Shown: one piece after another, positions 19,003 to 28,765 of the stretch
Numbering within the stretch: the stretch's first letter is position 1
Layout of the letters: every line of letters starts with the position of its first letter
Assembly: GCF_000377645.1 (NCBI RefSeq)
Contig: NZ_KB898473.1
Coordinates: 62,001-126,000, forward strand
Length of the DNA: 64,000 bases
Source of the DNA: Thiomonas sp. FB-6
GTDB lineage: Bacteria; Pseudomonadota; Gammaproteobacteria; Burkholderiales; Burkholderiaceae_C
Direction of reading: 5' to 3'
Program-made: the position numbers and the translations under genes
The notes under the pieces: generated by a model
What the model was told of the DNA's origin: nothing
Seen by the model: the letters and a program-made list of their open reading frames with translations, nothing else
The model's database searches: none

Positions 19003-21723
19003 TCACAGTCCCGCGGCTCGCGGCGCTGCCTCGGCGCGCCCGAACACCGCGCGGCTCAGCGCCTGCACCGCGGCGCGTTCGCGCCCCACGCGCGCCGGCT
19101 CCACCAGCGCCGCCTGTTCGGCGCCGCGCAGGCGCTCGGCGTGCTGCAGCCGGCGCAGGCGCCGGTAGGCCACGGCGGCCAGGCGCCCCACCCGCGGCGG
19201 CAGCAGGCCGAGCTGCTCGGCCAGGCGCAGCAGCGCGATGTTGCCGACGTTGGCCACCAGTTGCGGGAAGGCGCTGGCATGCTCGAGCACCAGCGCCTGC
19301 ACCGCGAACTCCACGTCCACCATGCCGCCGCAATCGTGTTTCAGGTCGAACAGTGCGCCGCGGTGGGTGTGCCCCTCGGCCACCCGCCGGCGCATCGCCG
19401 CCACCTCGACGCGCAGCGCGGCGCCGTCGCGCGGCATGCCCAGCACCTGGGCGCGGATGGCCTCGAAACGCGCGCCCAGGCCCGCGTCGCCGGCGCAAAA
19501 GCGTGCGCGGGTCAGCGCCTGGTGCTCCCAGGTCCACGCGGTGTTGCTGCCACGCCCGAGCTGGTATTGCTCGAAGGCGTCCAGCGAGGTGACCAGCAGC
19601 CCGGCGTTGCCGTTCGGACGCAGCCGGGTGTCGATCTCGAACAGGCCTCCCGCCGGGGTGGCCGCGGTCAGCCACCACACCAGCTTGCGCGCCAGCGCCC
19701 CGTAGCGCTCGGGCGCCTCGGCGGCCTCGTCGTCGTACAGGAACACCACGTCCAGGTCGGCGCCGTAGCCCAGTTCCTTGCCGCCGAGCTTGCCGTAGGC
19801 GATGACCGCGAAGGCGGGCTGCTCGCGGTGGCGCTTGGGCAGATCCTCCCAGGCCCAGGCCAGCGCGCGGTCGATCACGGTGTCGGCCAGCTCGGACAGC
19901 TCGTCGGCCACCTGCTCCACGTGCAGGCGCCCGCCCAGGTCGCGCACCAGGATGCGGAACAACTCGGCATGGAAGCCGCGGCGCAGCACGTCCAGGCCCT
20001 CGCCCGCATCCCAGCTGCCGCGCTGCAGCGCGCGTGCGCGCTGGCGTTCGCATTCGTCGCGGCAGTCCTGCGCCGAGAAGCGCTCGATGGCCGGCGCGAT
20101 CAGCTCGTCCACCACCATCGGGTTGCGCTTGACGTAGTCGGCGGCCCAGCTGGACGCGCCCAGCAGCCCCACCAGGCGCGCCAGCGCCTGCGCCTGCTCG
20201 GCGAAGAAGGCCAGGTAGGTCTCGCGCCGGCCGATGGCCTCCAGCACGTCCACCAGGCGTGCCAGCACCAGGTCGGGCTGCGCCTGCTGCGAGGCGATGC
20301 CGATGCCGCGCTCGATCACCCGCAGCATGCGCGTGCGCCCCACGTCGCTGAGCGCGGCGTAGCGCGCCGACTGCGCCAGCGCGCGCAGGCGCCCGGCCGA
20401 CTGGCCGCCGTCGATGCCGGCGGCGGTCAGCAGGTGCAGCAGCGCCTCGATGCTGTCGGCCGGCTTGCGGCAGCCCACGCAACGCGGCTGCGAGGAATGC
20501 AGCAGCGCGTCGAACTCGCCGGCCACGTACTCGCGCACGGCGTCGAGCTCGCGCAGCAGCGAGCACACCGGCCGCGTCGATGCCTGCAGCATGCGGCAAG
20601 CCTGGGCGATGCGCTCCAGGTCGCCGTCCTCGGCGGGCAGGCAGTGGGTCTGCGCATCGTCCAGGTACTGGATGCGATGCTCCAGGCGGCGCAGGAATTC
20701 GTAGCTCTGCGCCAGGCGCTGCGCCTGCTCGGGCTGCAGCAGCCCGGCCTCGGCCAGGCGCTCCAGCGAACGCAGGGTGTTGCGGTCGCGGATCTGCGGC
20801 ATGCGCCCGCCGCGCACGACCTGCAGCAGTTGCACGATGAATTCGATCTCGCGGATGCCCCCGCGCCCGAGCTTGAGGTCGTTGGCGCGCTCCGGGCGCG
20901 CGCTGGCGCGCTTGGCCGCCTCCTGGCGGATCTGGCGGTGCACGCCTCGCAGCGCCTCGAGCATCGCGAAGTCCAGGTAGCGGCGCCACACGAAGGGCTC
21001 CACCACGGCGTCCAGCGCGGCCTGCTGGCTGCAGGCCGCGTCCTGCGCCGAGACCACGCGGCTCTTCAGCCAGGCGAAGCGCTCCCATTCGCGCCCCTGC
21101 ACCTGGAAGTACTCCTCCAGCATGGCCAGGCTGACCACCGGCGGCCCGCTGTCGCCGTTGGGGCGCAGCCGCGTGTCGACGCGGAACACGAATCCGTCGG
21201 CGGTGAGGTCGGACAGCAGCGGCACCACGCGCCGCACCACCTGCGCGAAGTAGTCGAAGTTCGACAGCGGATGCGCGCCGTCGGTATGCCCGTCCTGGTC
21301 GAACACGAACACCAGGTCGATGTCCGACGACACGTTGAGTTCGTCGCCGCCGAGCTTGCCCATGCCCGCCACCATCAGTTGCGCGGGGCTGCCGTCGCCG
21401 CCGCGCGGCACGCCGTGGCGCTCGCGCAGCTCGGCCTGGGCATGCTCCAGCGCCGCGGCGATGGCGCTCTCGGCCATGCTGCCGATGCCGTGGCACACCT
21501 GCGCCAGCGGCGCCTCCTGCAGCACGTCGCATTCCATCAGACGCAGCATCAGCGCGTTGCGCACCCGGCGCAGCGCGCAGGACAGGCCGGAGCGCGCCTG
21601 CACGTGCTGCACCGCGGCGTCGATCGCGTTCCGGCCGGGGATGCCGCCGTCCCACAGGGCGTGGATGTCGTCGAACCGGCCGGACTGACGGCGGTAGAAG
21701 CGGGAAAACGCGTCGAGTTGCAT
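19003..21723 (-). CDS. glnE: Glutamine synthetase adenylyltransferase/removase
   Basis: Predicted 906-residue two-headed enzyme that adds AMP to, and removes it from, glutamine synthetase in response to PII state and glutamine. Two nucleotidyltransferase domains are visible: GKLGGDELNVSSDIDLVFVFD in the N-terminal half and YGKLGGKELGYGADLDVVFLYDDE in the C-terminal half, each with the GGxE/GxDxD motif. The start is taken at ATG 21723 (MQLDAFSRFYRR), just inside the longer open frame, which extends a further 260 codons without family resemblance. No clear Shine-Dalgarno is present. Length is close to the E. coli protein (946). It is divergent from yhdP; the PII gene glnK is elsewhere in the window. 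Confidence 0.93.
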   Translation of the reverse strand: MQLDAFSRFYRRQSGRFDDIHALWDGGIPGRNAIDAAVQHVQARSGLSCALRRVRNALMLRLMECDVLQEAPLAQVCHGIGSMAESAIAAALEHAQAELRERHGVPRGGDGSPAQLMVAGMGKLGGDELNVSSDIDLVFVFDQDGHTDGAHPLSNFDYFAQVVRRVVPLLSDLTADGFVFRVDTRLRPNGDSGPPVVSLAMLEEYFQVQGREWERFAWLKSRVVSAQDAACSQQAALDAVVEPFVWRRYLDFAMLEALRGVHRQIRQEAAKRASARPERANDLKLGRGGIREIEFIVQLLQVVRGGRMPQIRDRNTLRSLERLAEAGLLQPEQAQRLAQSYEFLRRLEHRIQYLDDAQTHCLPAEDGDLERIAQACRMLQASTRPVCSLLRELDAVREYVAGEFDALLHSSQPRCVGCRKPADSIEALLHLLTAAGIDGGQSAGRLRALAQSARYAALSDVGRTRMLRVIERGIGIASQQAQPDLVLARLVDVLEAIGRRETYLAFFAEQAQALARLVGLLGASSWAADYVKRNPMVVDELIAPAIERFSAQDCRDECERQRARALQRGSWDAGEGLDVLRRGFHAELFRILVRDLGGRLHVEQVADELSELADTVIDRALAWAWEDLPKRHREQPAFAVIAYGKLGGKELGYGADLDVVFLYDDEAAEAPERYGALARKLVWWLTAATPAGGLFEIDTRLRPNGNAGLLVTSLDAFEQYQLGRGSNTAWTWEHQALTRARFCAGDAGLGARFEAIRAQVLGMPRDGAALRVEVAAMRRRVAEGHTHRGALFDLKHDCGGMVDVEFAVQALVLEHASAFPQLVANVGNIALLRLAEQLGLLPPRVGRLAAVAYRRLRRLQHAERLRGAEQAALVEPARVGRERAAVQALSRAVFGRAEAAPRAAGL

Positions 21724-21933
21724 GCGCTGCGAGGTACCCGGCCGAAGCCCGGGGAAGCCTTGGTGTTTCAGCGCGCAGCATATTGCAGGCCGGCATTGCT
21801 TGCAGCAGGGCTTCAGGGGATCCGCGCGATCGGGCTCCTTGGCTACCATCCTGGAAGGGTCGTGGCATCGCGGCTGCTCGCGCCGGCCGCGCGGCGCACC
21901 CACCCCCGCCCGTTCCCACGCCACCCTGCCCTC

Positions 21934-24900
21934 GTGTCCGCGCTGCACGTCACCGTCAAACTCGCCACCCGGCTGCTGGAAGCTTCGATCGCGCTGGTGG
22001 TCGCGCTCTACCTGCTGCTCGGCGCCTCGCTGCTGACCCTGCGCTACGCGGTGCTGCCCAACGCGCAGCGCTTCGTGCCCTGGCTGGAGCAGGAATCCAG
22101 CCAGGCCCTGGGCCTGCCGGTGCACATCGGCTCGGTGCGCAGCCGCTGGCAAGGCCTGCTGCCCACGCTGTCGATGCGCGACCTGGTGATCGACGACGCC
22201 CACGGACACCCCGCGCTGCGCCTGGCCTCGGTGCAGGCCCTGCCCTCCTGGAAAAGCCTGCCGCGCCTGCAACTGAGCTTCGAACAACTGGTGATCCGAG
22301 GCGCCGACCTGCGCATCACCCGCGAGGACGCCACCCATCTGGACATCGGCGGCATCCCCATCGACCTGCGCGCCGGCGCCGGGGGCGGGCAGCGCTTCGC
22401 CGACTGGCTGTTCTCGCAGGACCAGATCCTGGTGCAGGACAGCACCATCACCTGGGTGGACAAGACCCACGGTGCGGCGCCGCTGCAATTGCACGACGTT
22501 CAACTGGAATTGCGCAACACTCTGCTACACCACCGCGCTGCGCTGCAAGCGGTGCCCCCCAGCCAACTTGGCGCAGCTTTGCAATTGCGCGCCGACATGC
22601 GCCAGCCGCTGTTCGACCGCCATCCCGGCAACCTGGCCGCCTGGCAGGGCACCCTGTGGGCCGACCTGCCGCGCGTGGACCTGGATTCGCTGGGCCGGTG
22701 GGTCACCCTGCCAGCACAACTCTCGGGCGGTGACGGCGCCCTGCGCGCGTGGCTGCAGGTCGGCCGCGACTACCAGCCGCAATCGGTCACCGTGGTGGCG
22801 GCGCTGGGCGCCCTCCACGCCCAGCTCGACCCCGCGCTGCCGCCGCTGCAATTGCGCGAGCTGTCGGGGCGCCTGAGCTGGCGCCGCCTGGCCCACGGCA
22901 GCCAGCTCGAGCTCGCCGGCCTGCGCCTGCGCGACGCGGACGGCAAGCTGCTGGCACCCAGCCTGCTGCAATGGCGCCGGCAGCAGGCCCCGGGGGCACC
23001 GGCCCAGGGCAGCCTCAGCGTGGGCGCGCTGGACCTGGGCGAGCTCGAGGCGCTGGCGCAGCGCCTGCCGCTGCCGGCCGACTGGCGCGAGCGCCTGCTG
23101 CAGCTGCGCCCGCGCGGACGCGTCGACAGCGCCAGCCTGAGCTGGAGCGGCGACTGGAGCGCGGCGCGCGCCCTGCCCCAGCGCTACGCGCTCAAGGCCA
23201 GCTTCAGCGGCCTGGGCTGGAACAGCCCGGCGGCGGCTGCCAGTGCGGCCGCCGCCCCATCGGTCCGTGCCGGGGCCGGCCAGGCGCAGGCGCTCGGCGG
23301 GCCGGCCCCGGCGCAGCCGGCCGCCGCGCTGCCGGCGGGCGGCGCGAGCGCGCCAGAGCAGGCCGCGGCACTGCCCGCGCTGCTGCCCGGAATCCAGAGC
23401 CTGGACGGCAGCGTCGACGCCAACCAGGACGGCGGCAACGCCCGGCTGCGCATGCGCGACGGCGCGGTCGCGCTGCCCACGGTGTTCGAGGCCCCCAGCC
23501 TTCCGGTGAGCAGCCTGGACGCACGCCTGAGCTGGAGCCGCGAGAGCGGCGGCCAGTGGGACCTGCAGGGCTCGCAGATCCTGCTCGCCACGCCGGACGC
23601 GGCCGGCAGCGTCAATCTGCGCTACACCACGCAGGCCGCCGGCCCCGGGCTGCTGGACCTGAGCGCGCGCCTGAGCCGCGCGGAACTGCGCGCCGTGCCC
23701 AAGTACCTTCCGCTGGGCATCGCCAAGGACACGCGCGACTACCTGCGCAGCGCCATCGCCGGCGGCAGCGCCGACGAGGTGCGCTTCCAGGTGCAGGGAC
23801 CGCTGGCGCGCTTCCCCTTCGACCAGCCCGGTAGCGGCCTGTTCCGCGTCGACGCGCGCATCCACGGCGGCGTGTTCAGTCCCGCGCCGCGCCGGCTGCT
23901 GCCCAAGGGCCGGCAGGCCAGCGCGGCCGACGTGGCCGCGAATGCCCAGTGGCCGGAGTTCCGCGACGTCGACGGCAGCTTCAGCTTCAGCTCCCGCGGC
24001 ATGTCGGCGCGCGGCGTCAGCGCCCGCGTGGGCAAGGCCCGGCTGCAGGGGCTGGAGCTGGATCTGCCGAGCTACGTGCACGGCGTGCTGCAAGCGCAGG
24101 CCCAGGTGCTGGCGCCGGCCGACGAGGCGCTGCGCTACGTGCGCAACTCCCCGCTGGACGCGGCGCTCGGGCACGCGCTCAGCGAGGCCACGGCCAGCGG
24201 CCCGCTGCGCCTGCAGCTCGCCCTGAGCCTGCCGCTGGAGCACACCGACCAGGCTCGCGTGAAGGGGCATCTGCAGCTGCTGGGCGACCAGCTGCGCTAT
24301 CTGCCCGAGCTGCCGGCGGTGAACGGCGTGCGCGGCCAGGTGGACTTCAGCGAGGGCGGCTTCAGCATGCAATTGCAGGGCGCGGACTTCGCCGGCGGCG
24401 CCTTGCGCGTACACGGCGGGCAGGCGCCGGGCGGCGCGCTGCGCATCGAGGCCGACGGCCGGGTGGACGCAGCCGCGCTGCGCGCCGCGCCGGAGCTGCG
24501 CGCCTGGGCGCCGCTGCTGCGCCACCTGCGCGGCAGCACGCCCTTCGCGCTGCGCGTGGACGCGGCGCCCGGACAGTCCGGCCCGCGGCTGCAACTCAGC
24601 AGCAGCCTGGTCGGCATGGCCATCGACCTGCCGGCGCCGCTGGGCAAGAACGCGCAGACCGAGCAGACGCTGCGCGTGGTGCGCGCGGCCGGCAGCGACG
24701 GCGGCGCGCAGCCCTGGTCGCTGGACCTCGACGGCGACCTGCGCGCCTCCGGCCTGCTGCAAGCCGCGGGCGCCGGCAAGCCGGCGGCCTGGCGCGGGCT
24801 CAGCGTGGCGCTGGGCCCGGCCGCGGCACTGCCCTCGCCGGGCCAGGGGCTGCATGCCAACGTGGACCTGCCGCTGCTGGACGTCGACGCCTGGAAGCGC

Positions 24901-26163
24901 GCGCTGGCGCAGGACACGCCGGCCGCCTCCACGACTTCCGCGAGCTCCACGATGGGCTCCGTCGCTCCCGCCGCGCCTGGCAATGGCGGCTCCGCCAAGG
25001 CACGCCCTGCCGCGGGCCCGCCGGCGTCGGCGAGCCCCTGGATGCCCACGGTGCTGGCCTTGCGCGTGTCCCGGCTCACGCTGGACGGCCGCGTGTTCGA
25101 CGACGTGGTGCTGGGCGCCACGCGCAGCGGCTCGCTGTGGCAGGCCAACCTGCGCAGCAACCAGCTCGACGGCGCGGTGAACTGGCGCATGGGCGCCGGT
25201 GACTCGCCGGGCAGCGTGAGCGCGCGCCTGACCCATCTGCAACTGCCCAAGAGCTCCGACTCCGACGTGGAGCACCTGCTCGACGAACGCCCGCGCAGCC
25301 TGCCGGCGATCGACCTGCAGGCCAGCGACGTGGAGATCCACGGCCACCACTTCGACTCCCTGCGCCTGCAGGCCGTCAACCGCGGCCGCGGCGACGCCCG
25401 CCAGTGGCAGCTCGACGACGTGCGCCTGAGCTCCCCGGACGCGGTGTTCACGGCCAGCGGCGACTGGAGCCCGACCTCGCGCAGGGCCGGCGCCCCGCAT
25501 CGCATGTCGCTGGGCTTCAAGCTCGACGTGGGCGACGCCGGCTCGCTGCTCGCCCGCCTGGGCAAGCCAGGGCTGCTCAAGGGCGGCAAGGGCACGCTGC
25601 AGGGCACGCTGAGCTGGCTGGGCTCGCCGCTGTCGCTGGACTACCCCAGCCTTTCGGGGCAGTTCAACCTGGCGCTGGGCAAGGGGCAGTTCCTGAAGGC
25701 CGATCCAGGTATCTCCAAGCTGCTGGGCGTGCTCAGCCTGCAAAGCCTGCCGCGGCGCCTGACGCTGAACTTCAGCGACGTGTTCTCCAGCGGTTTCGCC
25801 TTCGACAAGGTCGGCGCCGACGTGCAGCTGCTCGACGGCGTGGCGACCACGAAGGACTTCAAGATGAGCGGGCTGACCGCCACCGTGTTCATCGACGGCT
25901 CGGCCGACCTGGCGCGCGAGACCCAGGACCTGTACGTGGTCGTGGTCCCGGACATCAATGCAGGCTCGGCCTCGCTGGCCTATGCTTTGATCAATCCGGC
26001 CATCGGGCTGGGCACGTTCGTCGCGCAGCTGATCGCGCGCGAGCCGCTGATGAAGGCGCTGACCTACGGCTACCGCGTCACGGGCACCTGGGCCAAGCCC
26101 GAGGTAAGCCCGCAGCGCGACCCGCACCCGCCCGCGGCGGGCGCGTCGTCGCCGCGCGGCTGA
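21934..26163 (+). CDS. yhdP: YhdP-type giant AsmA-like envelope protein
   Basis: Predicted protein of about 1409 residues, anchored by one N-terminal transmembrane helix (ASIALVVALYLLLGASLLTL, about residues 14-33) with the rest in the periplasm. It matches the TIGR02099/DUF3971 family, including the conserved C-terminal AsmA-like region (LDYPSLSGQFNLALGKGQFL, GVLSLQSLPRRLTLNFSDVF, YVVVVPDINAGSASLAYALI). E. coli YhdP forms a long groove across the periplasm and helps move phospholipids to the outer membrane. The start is uncertain: GTG 21934 places the helix correctly; an upstream GTG would add an Arg/Pro-rich stretch. A low-complexity Ala/Pro insert lies near residues 430-480. The divergent spacer to glnE is 210 bases. 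The nitrilase gene follows after 41 bases. Confidence 0.85.
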   Translation: MSALHVTVKLATRLLEASIALVVALYLLLGASLLTLRYAVLPNAQRFVPWLEQESSQALGLPVHIGSVRSRWQGLLPTLSMRDLVIDDAHGHPALRLASVQALPSWKSLPRLQLSFEQLVIRGADLRITREDATHLDIGGIPIDLRAGAGGGQRFADWLFSQDQILVQDSTITWVDKTHGAAPLQLHDVQLELRNTLLHHRAALQAVPPSQLGAALQLRADMRQPLFDRHPGNLAAWQGTLWADLPRVDLDSLGRWVTLPAQLSGGDGALRAWLQVGRDYQPQSVTVVAALGALHAQLDPALPPLQLRELSGRLSWRRLAHGSQLELAGLRLRDADGKLLAPSLLQWRRQQAPGAPAQGSLSVGALDLGELEALAQRLPLPADWRERLLQLRPRGRVDSASLSWSGDWSAARALPQRYALKASFSGLGWNSPAAAASAAAAPSVRAGAGQAQALGGPAPAQPAAALPAGGASAPEQAAALPALLPGIQSLDGSVDANQDGGNARLRMRDGAVALPTVFEAPSLPVSSLDARLSWSRESGGQWDLQGSQILLATPDAAGSVNLRYTTQAAGPGLLDLSARLSRAELRAVPKYLPLGIAKDTRDYLRSAIAGGSADEVRFQVQGPLARFPFDQPGSGLFRVDARIHGGVFSPAPRRLLPKGRQASAADVAANAQWPEFRDVDGSFSFSSRGMSARGVSARVGKARLQGLELDLPSYVHGVLQAQAQVLAPADEALRYVRNSPLDAALGHALSEATASGPLRLQLALSLPLEHTDQARVKGHLQLLGDQLRYLPELPAVNGVRGQVDFSEGGFSMQLQGADFAGGALRVHGGQAPGGALRIEADGRVDAAALRAAPELRAWAPLLRHLRGSTPFALRVDAAPGQSGPRLQLSSSLVGMAIDLPAPLGKNAQTEQTLRVVRAAGSDGGAQPWSLDLDGDLRASGLLQAAGAGKPAAWRGLSVALGPAAALPSPGQGLHANVDLPLLDVDAWKRALAQDTPAASTTSASSTMGSVAPAAPGNGGSAKARPAAGPPASASPWMPTVLALRVSRLTLDGRVFDDVVLGATRSGSLWQANLRSNQLDGAVNWRMGAGDSPGSVSARLTHLQLPKSSDSDVEHLLDERPRSLPAIDLQASDVEIHGHHFDSLRLQAVNRGRGDARQWQLDDVRLSSPDAVFTASGDWSPTSRRAGAPHRMSLGFKLDVGDAGSLLARLGKPGLLKGGKGTLQGTLSWLGSPLSLDYPSLSGQFNLALGKGQFLKADPGISKLLGVLSLQSLPRRLTLNFSDVFSSGFAFDKVGADVQLLDGVATTKDFKMSGLTATVFIDGSADLARETQDLYVVVVPDINAGSASLAYALINPAIGLGTFVAQLIAREPLMKALTYGYRVTGTWAKPEVSPQRDPHPPAAGASSPRG

Positions 26164-26204
26164 AGGCTGCCGCCGCCCGGACCGTTTCCTTCCTGGAGTA
26201 CCCC

Positions 26205-27011
26205 ATGCGCGTCGCCGCCCTGCAAGTCGTCTCATCCACCGACCTGGACCACAACCTGGCGCGCGCCGAGGCGCTGCTCGACGAGGCCGCGCGCCGGGGC
26301 GCCGCGCTGGCCGTGCTGCCCGAGTACTTCTGCATCATGGAGCAGCAGGGCACCAGCAAGACCCGTTTCGCCGAGGCCCCCGGCAAGGGCCCGGTGCAGC
26401 AGATGCTGTCGGCCGCGGCCGCGCGCCACCGCATGTGGGTGGTGGGCGGCTCGCTGCCGCTGCAGTGCCCGGAACCCGACCGCGTGTTCAACAGCACCAT
26501 GGCCTTCGGGCCCGACGGCCGCCTGGTGGCGCGCTACGACAAGATGCACCTGTTCGCCTTCGAACGCGGCGGCGAGCGCTACGCGGAAGCCGACACCATC
26601 GCCCCCGGCGGCGCGCCCGCGGCCTTCGACGCGCAAGGCCTGCGCATCGGCATGTCCATCTGCTACGACCTGCGCTTCCCGGAGCTGTACCGCGCGCTGT
26701 CCACGCCGCGGCCCTGCGATGCCTTCCTGGTGCCCTCCGCCTTCACCTACACCACGGGCTCGAAGCACTGGGAGGTGCTGCTGCGCGCGCGTGCCATCGA
26801 GAATCTCGGCTACGTGGTCGCCAGTGCGCAGGGCGGGCACCACGCCAACGGCCGGCGCACCTGGGGGCATTCGATGATCATCGACCCCTGGGGCGAGGTG
26901 CTCGCGCTGCTCGCCGAGGGCGAGGGCGTGATCACCGCCGACATCGAGACCGAACGCATCGCCTCCTGGCGCGCCAGCCTGCCGGCGCTGGAGCACCGTC
27001 GCATCGCCTAG
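26205..27011 (+). CDS. Nitrilase-superfamily amidase (Nit2/YafV-like)
   Basis: Predicted 268-residue carbon-nitrogen hydrolase. The catalytic triad is visible as Glu40 (LPEYF), Lys113 (YDKMHLF) and Cys153 (SICYDLRFPE). The context resembles Nit1/Nit2 omega-amidases, which hydrolyse deaminated glutathione or alpha-ketoglutaramate; which one is a matter of inference. The start ATG 26205 follows a TGGAG. It lies 41 bases after yhdP, a pairing common in Betaproteobacteria, so the two are probably cotranscribed. A hairpin at 27028-27055 follows. Confidence 0.88.
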   Translation: MRVAALQVVSSTDLDHNLARAEALLDEAARRGAALAVLPEYFCIMEQQGTSKTRFAEAPGKGPVQQMLSAAAARHRMWVVGGSLPLQCPEPDRVFNSTMAFGPDGRLVARYDKMHLFAFERGGERYAEADTIAPGGAPAAFDAQGLRIGMSICYDLRFPELYRALSTPRPCDAFLVPSAFTYTTGSKHWEVLLRARAIENLGYVVASAQGGHHANGRRTWGHSMIIDPWGEVLALLAEGEGVITADIETERIASWRASLPALEHRRIA

Positions 27012-27027
27012 GCATCGCCCAGGCATC

Positions 27028-27055
27028 GCCGCGGGCCCCGGGGCGTGCCCGCGGC
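27028..27055. terminator. Hairpin between convergent genes
   Basis: GCCGCGGGC and GCCCGCGGC form a perfect 9-bp stem with a 10-base loop between the convergent amidase and OmpA-family genes. No T-run is present on either side, so termination is likely but not certain. The bases just before it repeat GGCATCGCC twice at 11-base spacing. Confidence 0.45.
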
Positions 27056-27069
27056 GGCCTGCCGTCGGC

Positions 27070-27729
27070 TCAGTGCGCGGGCTGGGCCACGTAGATTTCC
27101 ACGCGGCGGTTCATCGCGCGGCCCTCGGCGGTGGCGTTGCTGGCCACCGGCTGCGTCGGGCCCAGGCCCTGCACCGCGATGCGCTGCGCCGGCACCCCGC
27201 GCGAAGCCAGGAAGTTCTTCACCGTCTGTGCGCGGTTGGTCGACAGCGGATAGTTGACGGCGTCCGAGCCGGTGCTATCGGTGAAGCCCAGCACCTGCAC
27301 GGTCTCGCCCGGATTGGCCACCAGCCCCTGCGCCAGCTGTTCGAGCACCGGGTCCATGCGCGGGTTCAGCGTGGCGCTGCCGGTGGAGAAGCCGGCATCG
27401 GCGGGCACGCCGATCTTCAGGCGGTTGTCGGCGGTCTGGGACACCTGCACCCCGGTGCCCGCGCTAGCCTGCTGCATCTGCTGCTTCTGCTGTTCCAGGT
27501 GCCGGTTCCACAGGTAGCCGCCCGCGGCACCCACCGCGGCACCCAGCGCGGCGCCCTGCATGGCGCTGCTGCCGGTGTTGCCGCCGGCGGTCAGGGCGCC
27601 GATCACGGCCCCCGCCGCGGCGCCGATGCCGGCGCCCTGCGCGGTGGCGGTCTGCGACTGGTTCATGTTGGCGCAGCCACCCAGCACCAGGGACAAGGCG
27701 GCCGCGGCCGCAAGACTTCGTTGCAACAT
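27070..27729 (-). CDS. OmpA-family lipoprotein with glycine zipper
   Basis: Predicted 219-residue outer-membrane lipoprotein. A hydrophobic signal ends at the lipobox LVLGGC with Cys19. A glycine-zipper region follows (GAGIGAAAGAVIGAL and GAALGAAVGAAGGYLW), then a C-terminal OmpA domain that binds peptidoglycan (VQVLGFTDSTGSDAVNYPLS, RAQTVKNFLASRGV, NRRVEIYV). The layout resembles YiaD-type proteins. Two ATGs lie two codons apart; the second (27729) sits six bases after a strong AAGGAGG and is preferred. It is divergent from the ferritin-like gene. Confidence 0.9.
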   Translation of the reverse strand: MLQRSLAAAAALSLVLGGCANMNQSQTATAQGAGIGAAAGAVIGALTAGGNTGSSAMQGAALGAAVGAAGGYLWNRHLEQQKQQMQQASAGTGVQVSQTADNRLKIGVPADAGFSTGSATLNPRMDPVLEQLAQGLVANPGETVQVLGFTDSTGSDAVNYPLSTNRAQTVKNFLASRGVPAQRIAVQGLGPTQPVASNATAEGRAMNRRVEIYVAQPAH

Positions 27730-27931
27730 GGTCATCCTCCTTGAGCGATCATTGGGCGATACGGCGCACAATGGCCCCAGGTAGTTTAAGAGAAGAGCAC
27801 GACGGCGCGGTGCGCCGCGATGCACACCACACAGGGGGAGACGCGTGAGGGGGGATGCCCACGGCACCGCAACTGGGTTGCGCCGCGGGCAGGTTTGCGA
27901 CATCCATCGAGGAATCAAGGACCTGACCACC

Positions 27932-28765
27932 ATGACCGCACTTCCCGACGACGTACCCGACACCTTGCGATGGCGCCTGGAGGACATCGACCTGCAGGCC
28001 GTCGACCGCGAAGCCGTCGCGCCGCGCGACGACATCTTCCTGCTCGTGTGCAGCGCCTCCTTCATCGAGAGCGGCACCGACCTGTACACGCGCAACCTGC
28101 TCGAATACTTTGCCGGCGACCCCGAGTTCGAGTCCTGGCTGCGCGACCGCTGGGAACCCGAGGAACTGCAGCACGGGCGCGCCTTGCGCGCCTACGTGCA
28201 GACGGTCTGGCCCGAGTTCGACTGGGAGGCCGCCTTCGCCGATTTCTTCGCCGAGTACTCGGCGCTGTGCACGCTGGACGAGCTCGAGCCCTCGCGCGGA
28301 CGCGAGCTGGTGGCGCGCTGCATCGTCGAGATGGGCACCACCACCTACTACCAGGCACTCAACGCGATCTGCGACGAGCCCGTGCTGCGCGACCTGAGCT
28401 GGCGCATCCGCACCGACGAGGTGCAGCACTACAAGCACTTCTACCACCGCTTTCTCAGCTACCGGCGCAGCGAGGGCCTGGGGCGCAGCCAGGTGATCGC
28501 CGCGCTGTGGCGCCGCGTGGCCGAACTGCGCCGCAGCGACGCCGACGTGGCGCTGCGCCATGCCAGCGCCTGGCGCTGGCGCGACAGCGCCGAGACGCCC
28601 GCGCTGGCCGACGTGCGCCAGCGCCTGTTCGACCGCATGCGCACCGAGTACCCCATCGAGCTGGCGGTGCGCATGATCATCAAGCCGCTGCAACTCGGCC
28701 CGCGGCTGCAGCGCTGGGCCGAGCGCCCGCTCAGCGCACTGGCTCGCCGCGTGCTGCTGAACTGA
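27932..28765 (+). CDS. Ferritin-like diiron protein
   Basis: Predicted 277-residue soluble helical protein. The spacing of acidic and histidine residues gives a full diiron set: Glu46, Glu78 and His81 (EELQHG), Glu133 (VEMGTTTYY), Glu163 and His166 (DEVQHY). This is the two-ExxH four-helix-bundle pattern of ferritin-like oxidases and acyl-ACP desaturases. It is closest in feel to short desaturase-like proteins, but substrate and reaction cannot be read from sequence. The start is ATG 27932 (MTALPDD); the frame is open upstream to 27845. The C-terminal 100 residues are Arg-rich and helical. The 3' end overlaps the convergent glycosyltransferase gene by 35 bases. Confidence 0.75.
   Translation: MTALPDDVPDTLRWRLEDIDLQAVDREAVAPRDDIFLLVCSASFIESGTDLYTRNLLEYFAGDPEFESWLRDRWEPEELQHGRALRAYVQTVWPEFDWEAAFADFFAEYSALCTLDELEPSRGRELVARCIVEMGTTTYYQALNAICDEPVLRDLSWRIRTDEVQHYKHFYHRFLSYRRSEGLGRSQVIAALWRRVAELRRSDADVALRHASAWRWRDSAETPALADVRQRLFDRMRTEYPIELAVRMIIKPLQLGPRLQRWAERPLSALARRVLLN

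Noticed and set aside
18061-21933. Very long open frame running upstream of yhdP, antisense to glnE
   Set aside because: The frame stays open because of high G+C third positions. The glnE and tal proteins on the other strand show full family motifs, and the yhdP frame becomes family-like only from about 21934.
22525-26235. 1236-codon open frame antisense to yhdP
   Set aside because: It is His/Arg/Ala-rich with no recognisable domain, a typical shadow of a real gene in G+C-rich DNA.
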